Source of the DNA: Aquila chrysaetos chrysaetos
Lineage: Eukaryota; Chordata; Aves; Accipitriformes; Accipitridae
Assembly: GCF_900496995.4 (NCBI RefSeq)
Contig: NC_044009.1
Coordinates: 37,409,505 to 37,473,504, forward strand
DNA: 64,000 bases
Direction of reading: 5' to 3'
Every line of letters begins with the position of its first letter. Within the stretch, counting starts at the first letter, position 1. Positions 1-13,700 of this stretch are shown piece after piece. A program made the position numbers and the translations under genes. The notes under the pieces were generated by a model. It saw nothing but the letters and a program-made list of their open reading frames with translations. It had not been told where the DNA came from and ran no database searches.

Positions 1-3000
1 AGGAGTTGCAGGATCCCAGCCTCCGGATTCAAAGCACTGGCCTGAAGGATTAGAAGGGTGAATTCAAGAGACTAATTGTGGTTAAAAGCACAGTTCATGC
101 TGTGGTTGTTTCAGTTCTCAAAGAAACTGAATGGGATGGGTAAGTCAGCAGACAGAATTAGCACCTTCTCTTCCGCTAGTGAAATACATGGTGCAGCCGT
201 ACAGGTGTTTTGCTTGGTGCAAAGGTCTTCAATAGGAGTCTCTCCCACTGCTAACCATTATCTTACAAAATGATTACCTTGTACCTGAAAGGTGAGAACT
301 GCAAAGGCTAATGAGCTAATTCTCTGGGCCCACTACCTCCATCCCACCCTGCCACACCAGGAAGCTGCATGTCCTTCACCAGGTTCTTCACTGGAGGTGG
401 GAAGTCCCCAACATACATCTGTCGCGCAGGGAATCCTGTTCCCTTGGCAATGTTTGCAGCAGGAATCACACCAAAAGCACCTTCCTGGTATTTCTAGCTG
501 TTGTGTTGGACATGGCACTGCCAGTTTGAGGAAATCACCTGCAGGTAGCCTTTTGGCTCAAAGAGCTGTTACACTGAAGCTGTGCTAGACCTCTGCTATG
601 AATTTCATTTGGGTTTTCTAAAGATCCACGTCTCCTTCTTAGAAGAAAGAAAATGTTAAGTAAGTGTTTGCCCTGTGCTAGCAGGAGAGTAGCACTGTAC
701 TAAGACTGTGTAGGAGAGCACCGAGGGTATCATTTAATATTTAGACACCTCAAAGAACTGTATTGGTGGATTCTCCTTTGAGTTATCAGAGACATGTCTG
801 AAGTACTTAGGGGTTGTAAGAAATCTTCCCAGCACAGCTGTAAATAGCAGCTCCAAGTCACAGACACACAGACCATATTTGTAGAGTTAAAGGTACTTCC
901 TATTTTGGTATGGAAGCCTGTCCCTCCTTACAGATCCTTGGGGCTAAAGCCAAACAGATACCCAACGAGTGAAATTAAATCAAAAGTTTTCATTTGTGCA
1001 CTATGAAGTAAAACCAAAGAAGAACCCAGGGCCCAGAGATCTGACAGTTCTGGATAGGCACAGGTTAACAAGAGGTAAAACTGAGACCCATTTCAGACAC
1101 ATTTTAAAGTGGGTCTTCAAAGATAATGACTTGTAATCAATTATCAGCATAGAATGACTGTGTCCATCCCACAGCACTGTTTTTAACACAAAGTCAAGTA
1201 GAAGCATGAGAGCAACACTCTTCTAAAGCCATGTACATCTTTATTCTCCACCCAGGCCAGCAAGGATGGGAAAAGGGAATGCAATTAAAAATAACAATCA
1301 GCAAATACACACTATCTTTACTTAAAAAAACATCCAGACTAGAACAGCCAGAAACACACTCAACAATCAGAATAACTGGAATTCCCTGCAGTTTGGCAGT
1401 GGCACATATGCAGTAATTACTTGTGAGTTTCTGAAAGCAAGGCTAGAACAAGACAAAAATTTGTGCTTTTTTCTATTACAACAATTGATAATGATTATAT
1501 ATTTTGCAGCAGGCAAACCGCTCTTGGGGGATAACAGGCAAGAGAGAAAGCTATCCAGAGTTGTTTTGAGAAAAGTTTGATTAAAACTTTTACAAATAGC
1601 ACCAGAACTAACCCCAGGCTTAAACTAGCCCCCACCAAAATCAATGGCAGAACACCCTGACTTTGGCAGGAGCAGAGGCAAGCTTGGTTAAGTGTAAAGA
1701 AGTAGAAAACAGATGATGGATTGTTCCAGTATATCCCCAAAGAGGTGGCCTCTAAACCCAGAAGCATAGCTGCTGTGGCAGAGGGAGGGTATTACAACTT
1801 CTCTGATGCTCCTTTGTGTCTACATAGCAGTAAGAGGCACAGATTTGGTTTTGTCTCCACTCTGGCAGGCTGTTCGCAATCTGAAAGCAAATCCTGCAGC
1901 TCAGCAGACATTTCACATGGCTGTATTCTGTAATGAGCTAGTATTTATCATTCAAGCCCTCTGTAAGCTGAAGGCTCTTTGTACTACTGACCCCAGCCTT
2001 TCGTCTAGCCTTGAACAGCTGCTCTTTGGCAGTGACAGCTGAATTGGGTTTTCTCCTTCTGCAGCAATGCACACTTGCCAGCCATCCTTCCCCCAAACCC
2101 ACTTGTTTGCTGCATGTTGGGGCCAAGATACACAATCCAGTCCTTTCACGCCAGCAGTGTCCCTCTAGGCAAAGCGTGAGAACACTTGCCAGCGGGCCTT
2201 CCTTCCCATTAATGCTTGTTAAGCATCACTTCTTCCCACCCTCCAGCCATGTGGGAGCCTGCGATTTCCATGTGGAGGAGTATTAAGCAGAGTGGCTGTG
2301 CTGGGTCACTACAGACTGTCAGTACTGACACGACTTACCCTCAGCTTCTGTATTAATTCAGAGGCATATCAAGCTCCCCGATTGAAACAGCCCTGTGAAA
2401 GGCATTTCACTGCTTGAACTGGTCCCAGGCATATATATGTCAGCCTCTTTGAACCCCACTGAATTACCTGCCATTGCCTCACAGGTGGGGGTCTATTTTT
2501 TTTTTCCTGGAAGTTGGTCATTGCCTTTAAAGACTTAGCCAGTAAAAACTGAGCTGTGCATCAGGAAGCAGCAAATGCAGCCTTGGCTGTACCTGTGCCC
2601 AGGGAGCACCTCTGCTTTGTCAGTAAATTGTGGGGCCAAGCCTGCTCTTGATATTTGGCTTGTATACTATTCACACAGTTAATCCCCAAGCCAGTGCTAC
2701 GAGGCTGCTTTGGCTGGACCTCCCAGAAGGGGACAGAACAAGGATGCAGCAGGGACTTCACTTATTTCTCCATGTCAGGCCTGGAGGATCAGATGGGCTT
2801 GTTTATACATCACCAGCTCCCAGCTGTCCTAACCAGGACAGACAGCCAGTGTAGTCTTGAGCTCATCCTTGAAATGCAACACGAAGCATTAGTTCCTGTG
2901 AAATCCACCTTCTGAATGCTTCTCTTACCATCCTAAAACTAAAGCAGTTCCCCCTCTGGTAGGGAGACTGCGAAAGTGAAACACCTATACAGACATGAGT

Positions 3001-4454
3001 GACTGTGCAGCCTGACTGACTGCACACTACAAATTACCTACCTACATGCATACAAATGGTGGGCTCCTCTGGGTTGGGGCTGAGCCAGACTTTCTAGCAG
3101 CACCAGCTGAACTAGAGCACTCAGAAAATCAATCATGTTTCAGACATGTAACTCAGTCCCCATTAGAGTCCGTTATAGCTCTCATATTTTCTTCATGTCC
3201 TCCTCAGGACAAAACCCTAAGAGTCAATCCAGAAAAAGAACTTTTCTCCTAGTCAATTTTTAAAGAAACAGTTAAAATTTCTCCAGTCTATGGTGGCCAC
3301 CTCAGCCTGGTCTGGGAGCCCACTAAGATGCCATGCAAAGTCCCAAAAGGAGGGAAACCAATTATGAAAATGAGACATGAGGGCAGGAAGATGTATAATC
3401 CGTTGTGCTTCCATATAATTAACCAGGAAGTGTAGGGGGGACACAGACTTCCAGAACTGAGGCACTAATGCAGTTTGCACTAGCACTAACAGACACGGGC
3501 TCAGGGATGCCCCTGTTCTGGAAGGGAAGGTCCAGCAGCTCTTCCATAAGAGCAACTTCAAAAACAGAATGACTGTTTCAGTGAGACCTTCCCATCCCAA
3601 GCACCTTCAACTCTACCTCCCTAAATACAGGTGCCGCCGGTCCACACCTGCATTGCAGTGACAAGCAAACTGATCACCCTTCCTCAGAGCAGGTGTTTCT
3701 TCCCTATAATGCAACTGTTTGCACTGCACACCGCGTATGACTCCCATTACCCGTTCCTTCCTAGCAGTGCACCTATCAAGAGATCAAATGCAGGTGTGTC
3801 CTAAGCACCTATCTGTGCACCTACAGTCACTGGACGGTGCTTGGTGACAGGCCCGTCAGGTCCCCATCCACCGCATTACAGAGCAAGCCCTACTCTTCCA
3901 CCACGTGATGGCTGTGTTTCAGGTCAGTGCAGAGCTCACGTGCCTTTGCTGGAGGCTATGCTGTCCTCTGCCAGTGAAAGGCTGGGCACAGCTGTTCCAG
4001 TGGTCTGTTTCTCAGACTCTGACAGTGTCTAAGCAGTTAGCCTACCTGGAAAGTTTGCTGCACTTGTTGGAAAGACTGGAAAAGGACCCTTTCTAGGAAA
4101 ACTGCAGGAACGTCACACATTTTGCAGTTTAGCCTTCACCTCTGAATGGGTTCCTATCTCCTGGAGTTCATTCCCTGAGTAGAGACTTCTTTTCACTGGG
4201 TCAACGGGTCACTGTTATGTACTATTCCTGAAAAATAGTCTAACTTTACAGAAGTGGATTTTTCAGCATGTATCTCTGCCACTTCACAAACAGCCTGAGC
4301 CCCACAGACCTGCATCTTCTCACCATTCCCAGAAGCTGTAATTAGCTAAAACAGATGATAAATCCTTGGAGAGCCATGCACCTCCCCACCCAGACCACGT
4401 GAAGCTAGCACACTTGCATTCTGTGACATTTAAAGAGCACTCCCAGCCCAATAT
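1..4454. other. No gene recognised; region downstream of TMEM169
   Basis: I see no exon with plausible splice sites and no recognisable protein in this stretch. Short open frames on both strands look like chance. Because TMEM169 is transcribed leftwards and ends at 4575, part of this may be its 3' untranslated region if the distal signal is used: a minus-strand AATAAA (TTTATT on the plus strand) lies at 1240-1245. XRCC5 follows TMEM169 in mammals, but I found none of its exons here. Confidence 0.5.
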
Positions 4455-4460
4455 TTTATT
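4455..4460 (-). terminator. Candidate proximal polyadenylation signal of TMEM169
   Basis: The plus strand reads TTTATT, which is AATAAA on the minus strand, about 115 bases after the TMEM169 stop codon. It is the first canonical hexamer downstream of the coding region and sits beside an AT dinucleotide run. Whether it is used, or a distal site near 1240 instead, cannot be told from sequence alone. Confidence 0.4.
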
Positions 4461-4479
4461 CATTAACTTTGTGTTTAAA

Positions 4480-4500
4480 TATATATATATATATATATAT
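4480..4500. repeat. (AT)n microsatellite
   Basis: This is an uninterrupted AT dinucleotide run of about 21 bases followed by an A run. It lies in the inferred 3' UTR of TMEM169, between the stop codon and the proximal AATAAA. Confidence 0.9.
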
Positions 4501-4574
4501 AAAAAAATCAGTGTGTTTTTTTCTAGGTGAAAAACCACTCACATATGACCAAAATAGTCAGCCAGGACAAAGGC

Positions 4575-5197
4575 TCAGACTGCCGAGGTCTCAACCCCCT
4601 GCGCAGAGCTCTTGCCAGAGAGACTACCTGAGATGTTGTCAGAATCTAGCAGCTCGACAATGCTGTATGGAGAACAGTCTTCCAAACCCAGCTTGCTGCA
4701 GAGCCAGCCACAGAAGCCCTTCTCCATATCCCTGACAGCATGCCACCAGTACCCAAAGGACCATGCTACCTGGGCCACAGCTGAGTACAGGCCTAGGGAA
4801 AAAGACACAACCATAATTATAATTGGGTAGAAGATGATCAAAAAGGGACAAAAGGTGATTTTGTGCCAGAAGGTCCTCTCTTCATTGTACACCAAGAAGA
4901 TGTTGTACCATGTAATGGTTCCATAGTAGAATGAAACCACAAAGGACAGTACAAAAATGATGGGGAGGCAGATGATGGTCCAGAGGACGATGTGGGGTCC
5001 TCTGTCCAGCCCAACATCACATTTCTTCTTCTTCTCAGGTACATCCTCTTTAGGAGGTTCCTTTGACTTAGCCAGTTCCTGCAGCTCTTTGTCCGTTAAT
5101 GTGACATGGATGTCCACCATCTGACCCTTCTTCTTTCCCCTGGTGATTGTTCCAGTCAATGTGACATAGCGGCTGTCTAAAGGCATGTTCCAGACAC
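4575..5197 (-). CDS. TMEM169: TMEM169 last coding exon
   Basis: On the minus strand the acceptor reads TTTGTAG before 5197. The two leading bases complete a Gly codon begun in the previous exon, giving the join MAD-G-VWNMPLDSRYV, which resembles the human protein at the same place. The exon holds both membrane helices and the conserved C-terminal tail and ends at a TGA (4577-4575). The open frame extends upstream through the intron boundary to a Met at 5219, but that part is intronic. Confidence 0.93.
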
Positions 5198-6998
5198 CTA
5201 CAAACACAGATAAACTCATCTACATTAGATTTATTTTCTGTATGGATTACTTTGTGTAAATCTCCACAGACCCCAAAGACAATTAAATAGTGCATATGGA
5301 GTTATAGTTAAATGAAAAAAAGATGGACCACAAGAAGCAAGGCACTATAAAGAAGATTATCACAGAATAAAATGGAAGAGGAGCTAATGAAGGAGGAGAC
5401 AGGAATTCCAGATGACAGCAATCACAAGGGAGAGGACTCCAGCATCTGCACTGGGGACAATATGTGAAGGGAAAGTGCTGCAGGAGTATATGAGAAAGAG
5501 ATGAGACAGAGTAACTGAATCAAAATGGTATGCCTATTTTCTCTGGTACCCTCATAGATTTATTCCTGAACAGTGTGGACACTTGGGGTGAATTACATAA
5601 ATAGGACTAAGACCCTTGTTCTGGAATAAGCACATCCAAACGTGGAGTTATACTTGAATAGCTAATATTTCACTTTACATTTGCACTGTATCTCAATCCA
5701 AATTAATTTTCAAAGTTTAGAAAAAACTTACAAACTCTCATATAATTATATATTATATATCATATAATTATATATTATATAAGGGATCAACAAAGGCACC
5801 AAACAGGAAAGTGTTGGGATGTGTGTTAAAGTCACAGACTGCCTTAGTTTCCAAGTGACATTGGTTTAGGATGGTCCCTGCAGTGGTACTGGCCATAAAC
5901 TCTTCTATGGGGCTAAAATATGCTTTCTCCTGGTCTTAATTCTGACTAGCTTGGAAGGACGTCTTCAGAAGCTCTTAAAAGGAGGCTGAGCATTTTGAAG
6001 TGGCCCACAAAAATAGGAAGGCAGCAGATAAGCCATGAGGACAGGGGTTGGGATCATGGGGGAATCTGGTGCAGCTGATGGACCAGGAGCATGCATTCAC
6101 ATTTAAGCCCCTCTCAGCCTGCACTGCTGACTCACAAGAGGATTAGCCATAGAACCTGCCTTCCATACTTCTTCACTGCAAGGGTATTCAGGACAGACAT
6201 CAGAAGTGAAAGTGACTCCAAGATGCCCCACAATGACTTTGGCAAATAATCACTCTTAAAGAGGAAGCTGTCCTGAGAATATGCAAACAGAAGGCAACAG
6301 CAAATCCTAGACAATGAGTAAAACTCCCTGTCACAGGTAGAGCCACTAAATCCATCTGCTTCCATCCTTTCACTTAACAGGCAGTTGTTTTAGGCATGGA
6401 CAGGGGCTTGATCACAGCATCATTAGTTTAAAGCATTTTTCTGGATCAACCCCAACCAGCACATACATTTAAAACTAAGAGAGCAGCAACAACCAACCTC
6501 TGCAAAGAACTGCAGAAGACACCCCAAATAAGCCTGTAATGCTTTTTATTTCAGAGCGTTTTCATATATGAACTCAAACTCTCCTTGCCTGCAGTCTTGG
6601 AGAAGGTTGGTCCCACCGGCACTTCCATTTGACCTTAGTGCATGCTGGCATCAAAAAAAGCTTATGGAAAGTGGGTGCTCCCAGGAATACATACCGTCTG
6701 CCATGGACTGACCCAGGAACTTGGAGCCTTCCTCAGAGGTCCTCTCCCCTCCTTCTTCATCCACCTGTTCTTCTTCTACCTTATTCTCATTCTCCGACCG
6801 ATACACTATTATTGACTCGGGACGGGACTCTTTCTTCTTTTTTTTCCTCCGGTCCATAGTGGCTTCCCCATCAAAGGTGACAGTGGTTGCCACAGCCCTT
6901 CTCATGGAGCCGCGGCGAGGGCTCTGGCTTCCAGACTTGCTCTCTTTCTGCATGGTCTCCTCCATCCCACTGCTGCTCTCAAGCACCTCACTTGGCAT
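4575..6998 (-). CDS. TMEM169: TMEM169, two-pass transmembrane protein 169 (coding exons and the intron between)
   Basis: Two exons, 6998-6695 and 5197-4575, join in phase 1 to give 308 residues; I recall human TMEM169 as about 297. The N-terminal third is acidic and basic low complexity with a Lys run followed by ESRPESIIVYRSENENK, a conserved TMEM169 segment. Next comes the family core VTLTGTITRGKKKGQ. Two strongly hydrophobic helices follow at about residues 171-191 and 216-241, separated by a short loop containing YNEERTFWHK, then a conserved tail with EKGFCGWLCSKLGLEDCSPY. Its molecular function is unknown; it is predicted to be an integral membrane protein. The start codon has A at -3. 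The gene is divergent to PECR. Identity rests on recalled homology and is very likely correct. Confidence 0.95.
5198..6694 (-). other. TMEM169 intron between the coding exons
   Basis: This is a GT-AG intron of about 1.5 kb in phase 1. It contains no recognisable gene. The only notable content is an AT-rich two-copy tandem repeat at 5739-5781. Confidence 0.85.
5739..5781. repeat. Two-copy 22-bp AT-rich tandem repeat with palindromic core
   Basis: A 22-base unit beginning CATATAATTATATATT is present twice head to tail, at 5739-5760 and 5761-5781 (the second lacks the last base). Each copy contains self-complementary AT stretches, so hairpins are possible. It lies in the TMEM169 intron. Confidence 0.85.
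6695..6998 (-). CDS. TMEM169: TMEM169 first coding exon
   Basis: The exon starts with ATG at 6998-6996 in the context CTACAAG-ATG-C (A at -3) and encodes 101 full codons plus one base. It ends at 6695 before a minus-strand donor reading GTATGT. The encoded segment is Ser/Glu/Lys rich, with a KKKKK run and ESRPESIIVYR that matches the family. A minus-strand acceptor for an upstream non-coding exon is likely within about 50 bases 5' of the ATG; CTAAGTGCAG fits. Confidence 0.9.
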
Positions 6999-8429
6999 CT
7001 TGTAGCACTTGTTTCCAAACTAACAGCTCCTGCACTTAGAAGTCATTGATTAGACAATGGTCCCATGGATGCTTTTTTTTGGTAAGATGTCTCACTGCTG
7101 ACATCCAAACTATGCACTCCATTCCCAGCCTAAAATGAGAGAGAAGGCTGAAAAAGTGTCTTTTTCTTACCAAGCAGAAAAAATTGCCAGAATTTTCCTA
7201 TAAAGGGTTACTTCCAACTGGTTTAAATGTCATCTGAAGATCCTTATTACTGTCCTGAACATCAATTTTATTACATGGATACATGTTTTGTAATATCACC
7301 TAATCCTGATTCTCAGGTTCCAATTTTAAATATAACAAAGCAAAGCTACTGGAAAAGGAAAGAGTATTAACATTCGTAAGAAGAGATTAAACAAGCACAG
7401 CTTCCTGGGTGAATTTAACATTCCTCTGCAATGCTGGAAACAGACAGAAGACAATAGTTTTGGCCCACATGCATCAGAATGAAGAAATGAAACCATAGAC
7501 GAAAAATAAGTTGACTGATTTAGGGGACTGGCCTAGATTAGAGACAACTGCAGCAGGAACATTGCACTCATCCTGCATTACAACAGCTATATTGATGCCA
7601 ACCCTTCTCATTTTGAGTGTCTCCTGATTTACTGCCCATTGCAAGGATATTACAAACAGTAATCAAGTTATGTGAAAATGAATGATGTTTCAAACCTTAC
7701 CAATTTAGCATTATGTCATGCTGTCAAACCTTAAAAATACAGTATATACAGTGGATTTAAAGCAAAATTACTATTAAGATGACTTCACGGGGGAGGGAAT
7801 TGGAAACCACAGCAAAGTCTTCTGACTGGGCAGGGAAAACAACCCAAATCTTCACAAATCTTTTAACAAATATAAGGGCTCAGTTTTTTACTCCTCATTC
7901 AAGCAAAATTAACAGCAATATCAAGTGACACTGTTATCTATGGGTAAGCTGCCTAAGTAAAAACCATATAATTAAACATGCATTGAGGCAGACAAATCCT
8001 GTTTTGTGAACATGGAAGATGCAGGATTAATGGTTCTCAGATTTCATAACAGTTAAGAAACTGACTGCCAAGTATTCATGAAGTATTTAGGTACCAATCT
8101 GAATACACTGAATAATGTTTTAACAACTCTGTTAACAAGTTCTGTTGAACATTTACATGAACATTTATATTTAAAAGAATGCATATGACCAATAATTAAG
8201 CGTCTACCTAGTATCTGAATCATCTCTTTAACATGGAACTAAGAAACACAGTTATCATAATTTATAGCCCACACAATGCTGGGGAAATTGTTTTACTTGA
8301 ACAGATGCTAGAAAAAAGTTAAGCATTTTTAGATTTGGCAGTATGGTCCTGGTCTTCCCACAGATATAAGATTTTGCTGGTTTGTTTTGAAATTTTTTGC
8401 AGAACTTTAGATCAACTATTTATGCCTCA

Positions 8430-8467
8430 TACACTCACACTCACACACACACCCCCACACACACCCC
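8430..8467. repeat. Imperfect (CA)n microsatellite
   Basis: This is a CA-rich tract interrupted by T and by CCCC runs, within the inferred TMEM169 5' intron. Confidence 0.85.
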
Positions 8468-10639
8468 ACTTTTAATTGTGTCATTTAACACCTAAGAATG
8501 TGGCCAGTTGGCTCTATGTGGCTTTGAAGAACTCAACAATTCAGATTATTTTTTGCATTATAAAAAATAAATCTTCCCTGGTGATCAGAAGCCACATAAA
8601 ATGGAATTCAAAAAAACCCAAGATTTGGCATATCCCAGAAGTCAGACTACTTCTAAATCACTGGGCAGGGAATATCTCGGCTAGCTCTGCAGCATGGCTG
8701 GGAACAGACTGTTCAGATTACCATCTCAGTTTACACTTGCCGTGCAAAAATGTATGCCTAAATTTGCAGACATACTGGAAAACAGCTCCATAAAATACTA
8801 AATTTACTGCAAATACCCTCCTCTCACTGCAGTGTCAAGTGTTGCACTTTAGAACTACCTAGAAGCAACTCGGTTTAAATATTCCAGTGTTGATCAAGGG
8901 AAGCAAGAGCAAAGACGGGCAGTGATGACGAATGCCCTCATCTGGTGTACCAAATAAGTGTAGTTTGGTGGGGGGGGTGTTCAAGGTCACTACCTATGCA
9001 TTTTCCTCCCATTCCAAAGTCCAACCTCAACAGAGAATGGAGCAAAAACAAGAAGGGGGTTTTTCCCGGAGACCTTTGAGTCTCTGGAAAAAGCATCTCA
9101 TCACCTCCACCCCCCTTAAAAAAAAACCATAAATGAACTAATGAAAAGCAATTCCTCAATATAGTTCTTGTACCTCATCTGCCTGAGGAACGTGGCCTTT
9201 ACATCTGTTTACAAGCAGCGTGCAGATAGGCAGTTTTCGACATACCATAATATAAAAGAGGAATGGGATATGCAAGAAACTTCACAGTGCAATCTAATGC
9301 TTTGCTTTCCACTTCCCCCTTTTAACTCAAAGCAAACCATCCACTGACTTCAAAGATAGTAAGTTCTGGCTCTTAACATGTTAACATTGGCAGGATCCCA
9401 ATATCTCTTCACATCTATTGGAATTCACATAAGCTTTCATTCAGTGTTTTTTAAAAATGCTTTTATGGGGAAATGGAATAAATTTATTCTATAGAATAAA
9501 CTCACTCTTTGTAGTAAATTCATGCAGGAAGTACAATAGGCTCTAACATGTTCTTCTGAGAATCAGCAATAAAACTTCATGTTTTGCATCTATAAAATCC
9601 TTAAATCACCTTGAGCCTAATGAGCCCCTGAGACAACAGTGAGATTCCCCTCCCAGAGGTGGTGAAAAAAAAGCAGGCCTGGAGCCACAGAGAAGCCAAA
9701 AGCATCACTGCTGGGATGATCTACTAAAAGTCTGGAGACACAAAAGTTGATTTGGGATTAGATTCCCAAAGTTCCTGGCTGTAGTTCCACGCTCAGTCCC
9801 TACTGCCTTGAAAAGGGGATGACTTGCCAGTAACATTTGAAAATAACACAAAGCTACAGGCAAAGATTTGTGGTTGGGCTTTTTTTTCTTAAAGTTTATC
9901 CAGCTGTGACCTTGGTTAAACTCACAGTAGATGATAAGCGAATGTCAGTTCTCGGTGTGATGCCAAAGCCTAAAGGACTATGTCAACCTTGACTATGCAA
10001 GGAGGAGCAAGGTGATGTCACTTTTGAATCTGTCACAGATAGGCACCAGAAATCTGTGTCCAGTTCTTGTGCTCACTGGTTAGGCGGGATGCTGATTAAT
10101 GACCAGAAGTCACCCATGATCCCCGAGTTATTTTGCTATGTCTAACGTTCCCACCCCCACTATAGCAGCTACCGGCACTGTGAATTACCACCAGGACTAG
10201 AAAGAAACACCTCAACAGCAGGGTTATCAAGGGGTGGCAGCTCAGTTTCTTCTTCTCTTGCTCCTGAGCTGAGAAGAGGGGAGGGAATGGGCAATGGGGG
10301 ACAAGACCCTATGAAGCGCTGTTGCTGTGGCTGGGTCAGAGCCCTTGGGATAAGGAAGTGAAGGATCCCAGATTATTCTGTTTAAGGCACAAGGAGGTAA
10401 AATCTGATGTCAGTCTGTCTACATCAGAAACAAAAACGTGGTGAAGATCCCTCTGATCCATCAGAGGAGGATGCAGTAATATAAAAAGTTTAAAGATACA
10501 AATACAGGGCAGATGTTGGGTAGGTGTTTTAACAAAGTGGGTAGATGTCACTTGATATACGTCATGGATGGCTGTGGAGAGTTGTCCTGTCGCTGGAAAC
10601 TTCCAAATCTGGACTAGGTATCTTGACAGCAGTTTGGTC

Positions 10640-10740
10640 ACCAGTACTTGACCAGAAGAGGTGCTAATGTGGGGAAGTCCTCTGGCTTGTATTAGGGAGC
10701 AGTCAGATTGAAAGATCACAAAGATCTCTCCTGACCTTAA
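10640..10740 (+). mobile_element. Probable CR1/L3-type LINE 3'-end remnant
   Basis: The motif order around GTCAGATTGAAAGATCAC then AAAGATCTCTCCTGACCTTA resembles the common sauropsid CR1 3' tail, in which GGTCAGACTAGATGATCA is followed by GGTCCCTTCTGACCTTA. It is diverged and short. I recognise the pattern from memory and could not run a repeat search. Confidence 0.4.
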
Positions 10741-13700
10741 GCCTGTTTTTGCAGTAGACGTTTATTCTTCTCTAATCTGTTTCTGCCAATGGAGCAGCTG
10801 GGGTACACTCTGCCACCTGGTCTAGACCTTCTGAACACAGCACCTCGAAACACCACCATCAGCCCCACATCCTGCAGGGATGCTGGTCAATCAAACAGGT
10901 TCCTGCCCCAGTCCCATTCTCCTGGGAATATTTTCTCCGTAGTTGCAAACAAAAAACGGACTCTTGTAGAAATCACAGTAGTGTATGCAAAGCTTGTTTT
11001 TCTTCTCTTCCTTTTCTTTACGGCCTGTAAGAACAAGGCCAGCACTCAGCACTACACAGCTGTCCACAGCACCAACTCTTTCAGCCATACACTGACATCT
11101 TCACCCCTTAGAAGCCTTGCTGTGGAGCTGAAGCATGACAATTGCTGTGCATGTAATATTAGTGGTCTCCCACGTGGGAGCACAGGGGCAGACAGGAATC
11201 TAATAACTGTCCATGGGAGGGAAGGAAAAGAAACGGTCAAATTTCAGAGATAGCAGGGACCAGTTTATTAGCCAAACAGTTTGTTATTAATCTCCGTGTG
11301 AAAACAGATGGAGAACCCTGGGGAGGCGGCTCTGCAAAAACACTCTGTAGAGGAATTTTTAGAAGCACAGTCTTCTGTTACTAAGCAGGAAAGCTACTGC
11401 TGCTTACGCTTCCCATGACAGTATTAGTCTTTGACACACAAAACAGAAGCCTAAAAGCTTGGCCTTGCACCATTTAGGTCAAAGGAAGTTTTTTCCATTG
11501 GTTTTCAGGGCTTGATCCTGCTGCTAACACAAGAGAAATTATCTGGTTTGAATGCAGACAGGAAAGAAGAGTCTCCCTGCAAGCTAATAAAATCCTTGAT
11601 CTTAAATCCTTGCTACAGCACAAGTAACCTTTTTATGACTGCTCAGAGCAGACATGAGAGGAAGAAATGTAGACGGTAAGCAGTAAGGAGCATCAATTTT
11701 TATTTTTATAGTCACATAAAATGTACAACACATAAGAAGGACTGGCACTGTGTCTTCACTCACATCATGCAGGGGTTATCTGCAGAAACAAAAAACAACC
11801 CGTGCTTTAGAAGCACTGTGAGTTACCCAGGATGGGGGAGAGATAAGGGGAAATTTACCCCAGAGACACACCTTGAGAGAGAGCTCCCCAGCCATGGATC
11901 CTCCTTTGCCTGCTCCTTCTACTCCATAGCCTCCCCATCCCATGTTTCTGAGGATGCATGTTACCCAAAGGATTATTTCCAATTCCTAGTATTTTTAAGG
12001 GGGTTATCTGCTGGCAGACTGTACGCATGAAAAATGGATGGTATCTGATGCATCCAGCTGTTCAGGACAGATCTGGCTGTCACCAGTCAATCATGTAATG
12101 ATAAAACACACTGGTCTAATGCAGGACATGCAGCCCCAGACCCTACAAAAAACATGTGGCAAGACCTATGTAAGAAAGCACATTTAATTCAGACCTTATG
12201 CTGGGAGAGGGCCAAACAGTAGGGCTCCCTCAATAGCTTTGGATCTGTTTTAAATACCTAAATGACTCCACATGACCTTTCACATATGCATCCTCACGAA
12301 ACCCTGCTGAAACAGGACAACCTCTGTCTCCACTTAATGGTGAAATAGCTCAAACTAGATTACACAGTTACTTGAATCTAGCAAATACTCAAGGCTGTGA
12401 TGAATGACACATTAGAAGGTGAGGCAAGAACAGCCCCTCCCTATCAGTACTAGTATCTGTGCAGCTTGCGGTGAGCTTGACGGGGGAATTTATCTCACTG
12501 AAAAGAACACTTTTGCATTTTAAAAGAAAATAAAATGTTATTTTCAGCCAGATGGATTCCCTCATCAGGTTCACCATGCAGCTACCCCTAGAGAAAAGAA
12601 TGTCTAAGGAAGGGGAGAAAAACTACCCCTCATGGCAGCAGCCCATTGCGAGGCTACATTAAGTGCCTGTATAACAATTGCAAGAGGCACAAATTGAAAC
12701 ATCCACCTATGCCATCCCAGCAAGGTAGGAGAAAGCAAACAGCAAAGCTCACAGATCACACCCATCTTTCCCTCCCTGCTTAATCCACAAGCTTCAAAGC
12801 ACTTTCATTTCTTGGAGAGAGAGACAAGAAAAATGACCATGCTCTGGGTGTGTATCCGAGCAGCAGACCTCAAGCTGGACTGCTGAAAGCAGAGGATGGC
12901 ACTGAGCACCAGAGCAGAGGGGATAATGCAGTAAGATGACTCATGCCACCAAAAAGTTTATGGGTGTTTGCTAATGGAGCCCCCCTGTGCCATGCCTTCC
13001 CCTCAGGAGGAGAGGGTGCTAAAAGCTCAAGCTAAAAGCAAAGGGAGGAGCGGGCAAGCAATACAATCTCTGCAGGCAAGCACCGACAGACCTAAGTTTG
13101 CCCAGTCCTTCCCATTTATCACTGGCATACGGCTTCTGCCTGTTGGCAGGTGGCATTAGTGCCAGCACTGCCCCACACTGCTGAGCAGCTTCTGGACCAA
13201 TCCTGCTGGCACCATGAGCCAGACCTGCATTGGCCAGCACGGGTTGACCATCAGTGAAGCTGCAGTAACGCTGGACTTGCTTGGGTGTGGATTAAGGGCT
13301 CGCTGGCTCCCGGTGCCATGCTGGGCAGCTTAGGCCCCTTGCTCTCCCTGCTGTCCTTCTGTGAGACACCCGAACGCTTGCTGACAGTATTCTACGGGTA
13401 CAGCCAAAACAACAAAAAAAAGTACTGGAGAGAGGCATTCCAAAGTATCACTAATTTGTTTCTGGATGACATTTTCAAAGGATTTTTTTAAAAGTCAAGG
13501 ACATTTTACAGAGTATCTGTTTTATGAATCTGTTCTTTTTATTTTCCTCTGCTGTTCCATAACTTTTCCAAATGTCACAGAATAATAACTGCTGCGTAGA
13601 CCAGTATTACTGAAGGCTGGAAAACAGCATACAAGTATAGCTGTGCATTTTTATTTCATACTAAAATTTTATTTTATATTAAATGAAATGCCTAATTGAT

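Noticed and set aside
5198-5219. Extra TMEM169 residues MSLSVFV at the start of the last exon's open frame
   Set aside because: These bases are intronic. The acceptor TTTGTAG before 5197 and the phase-1 join to the upstream exon give the family sequence.
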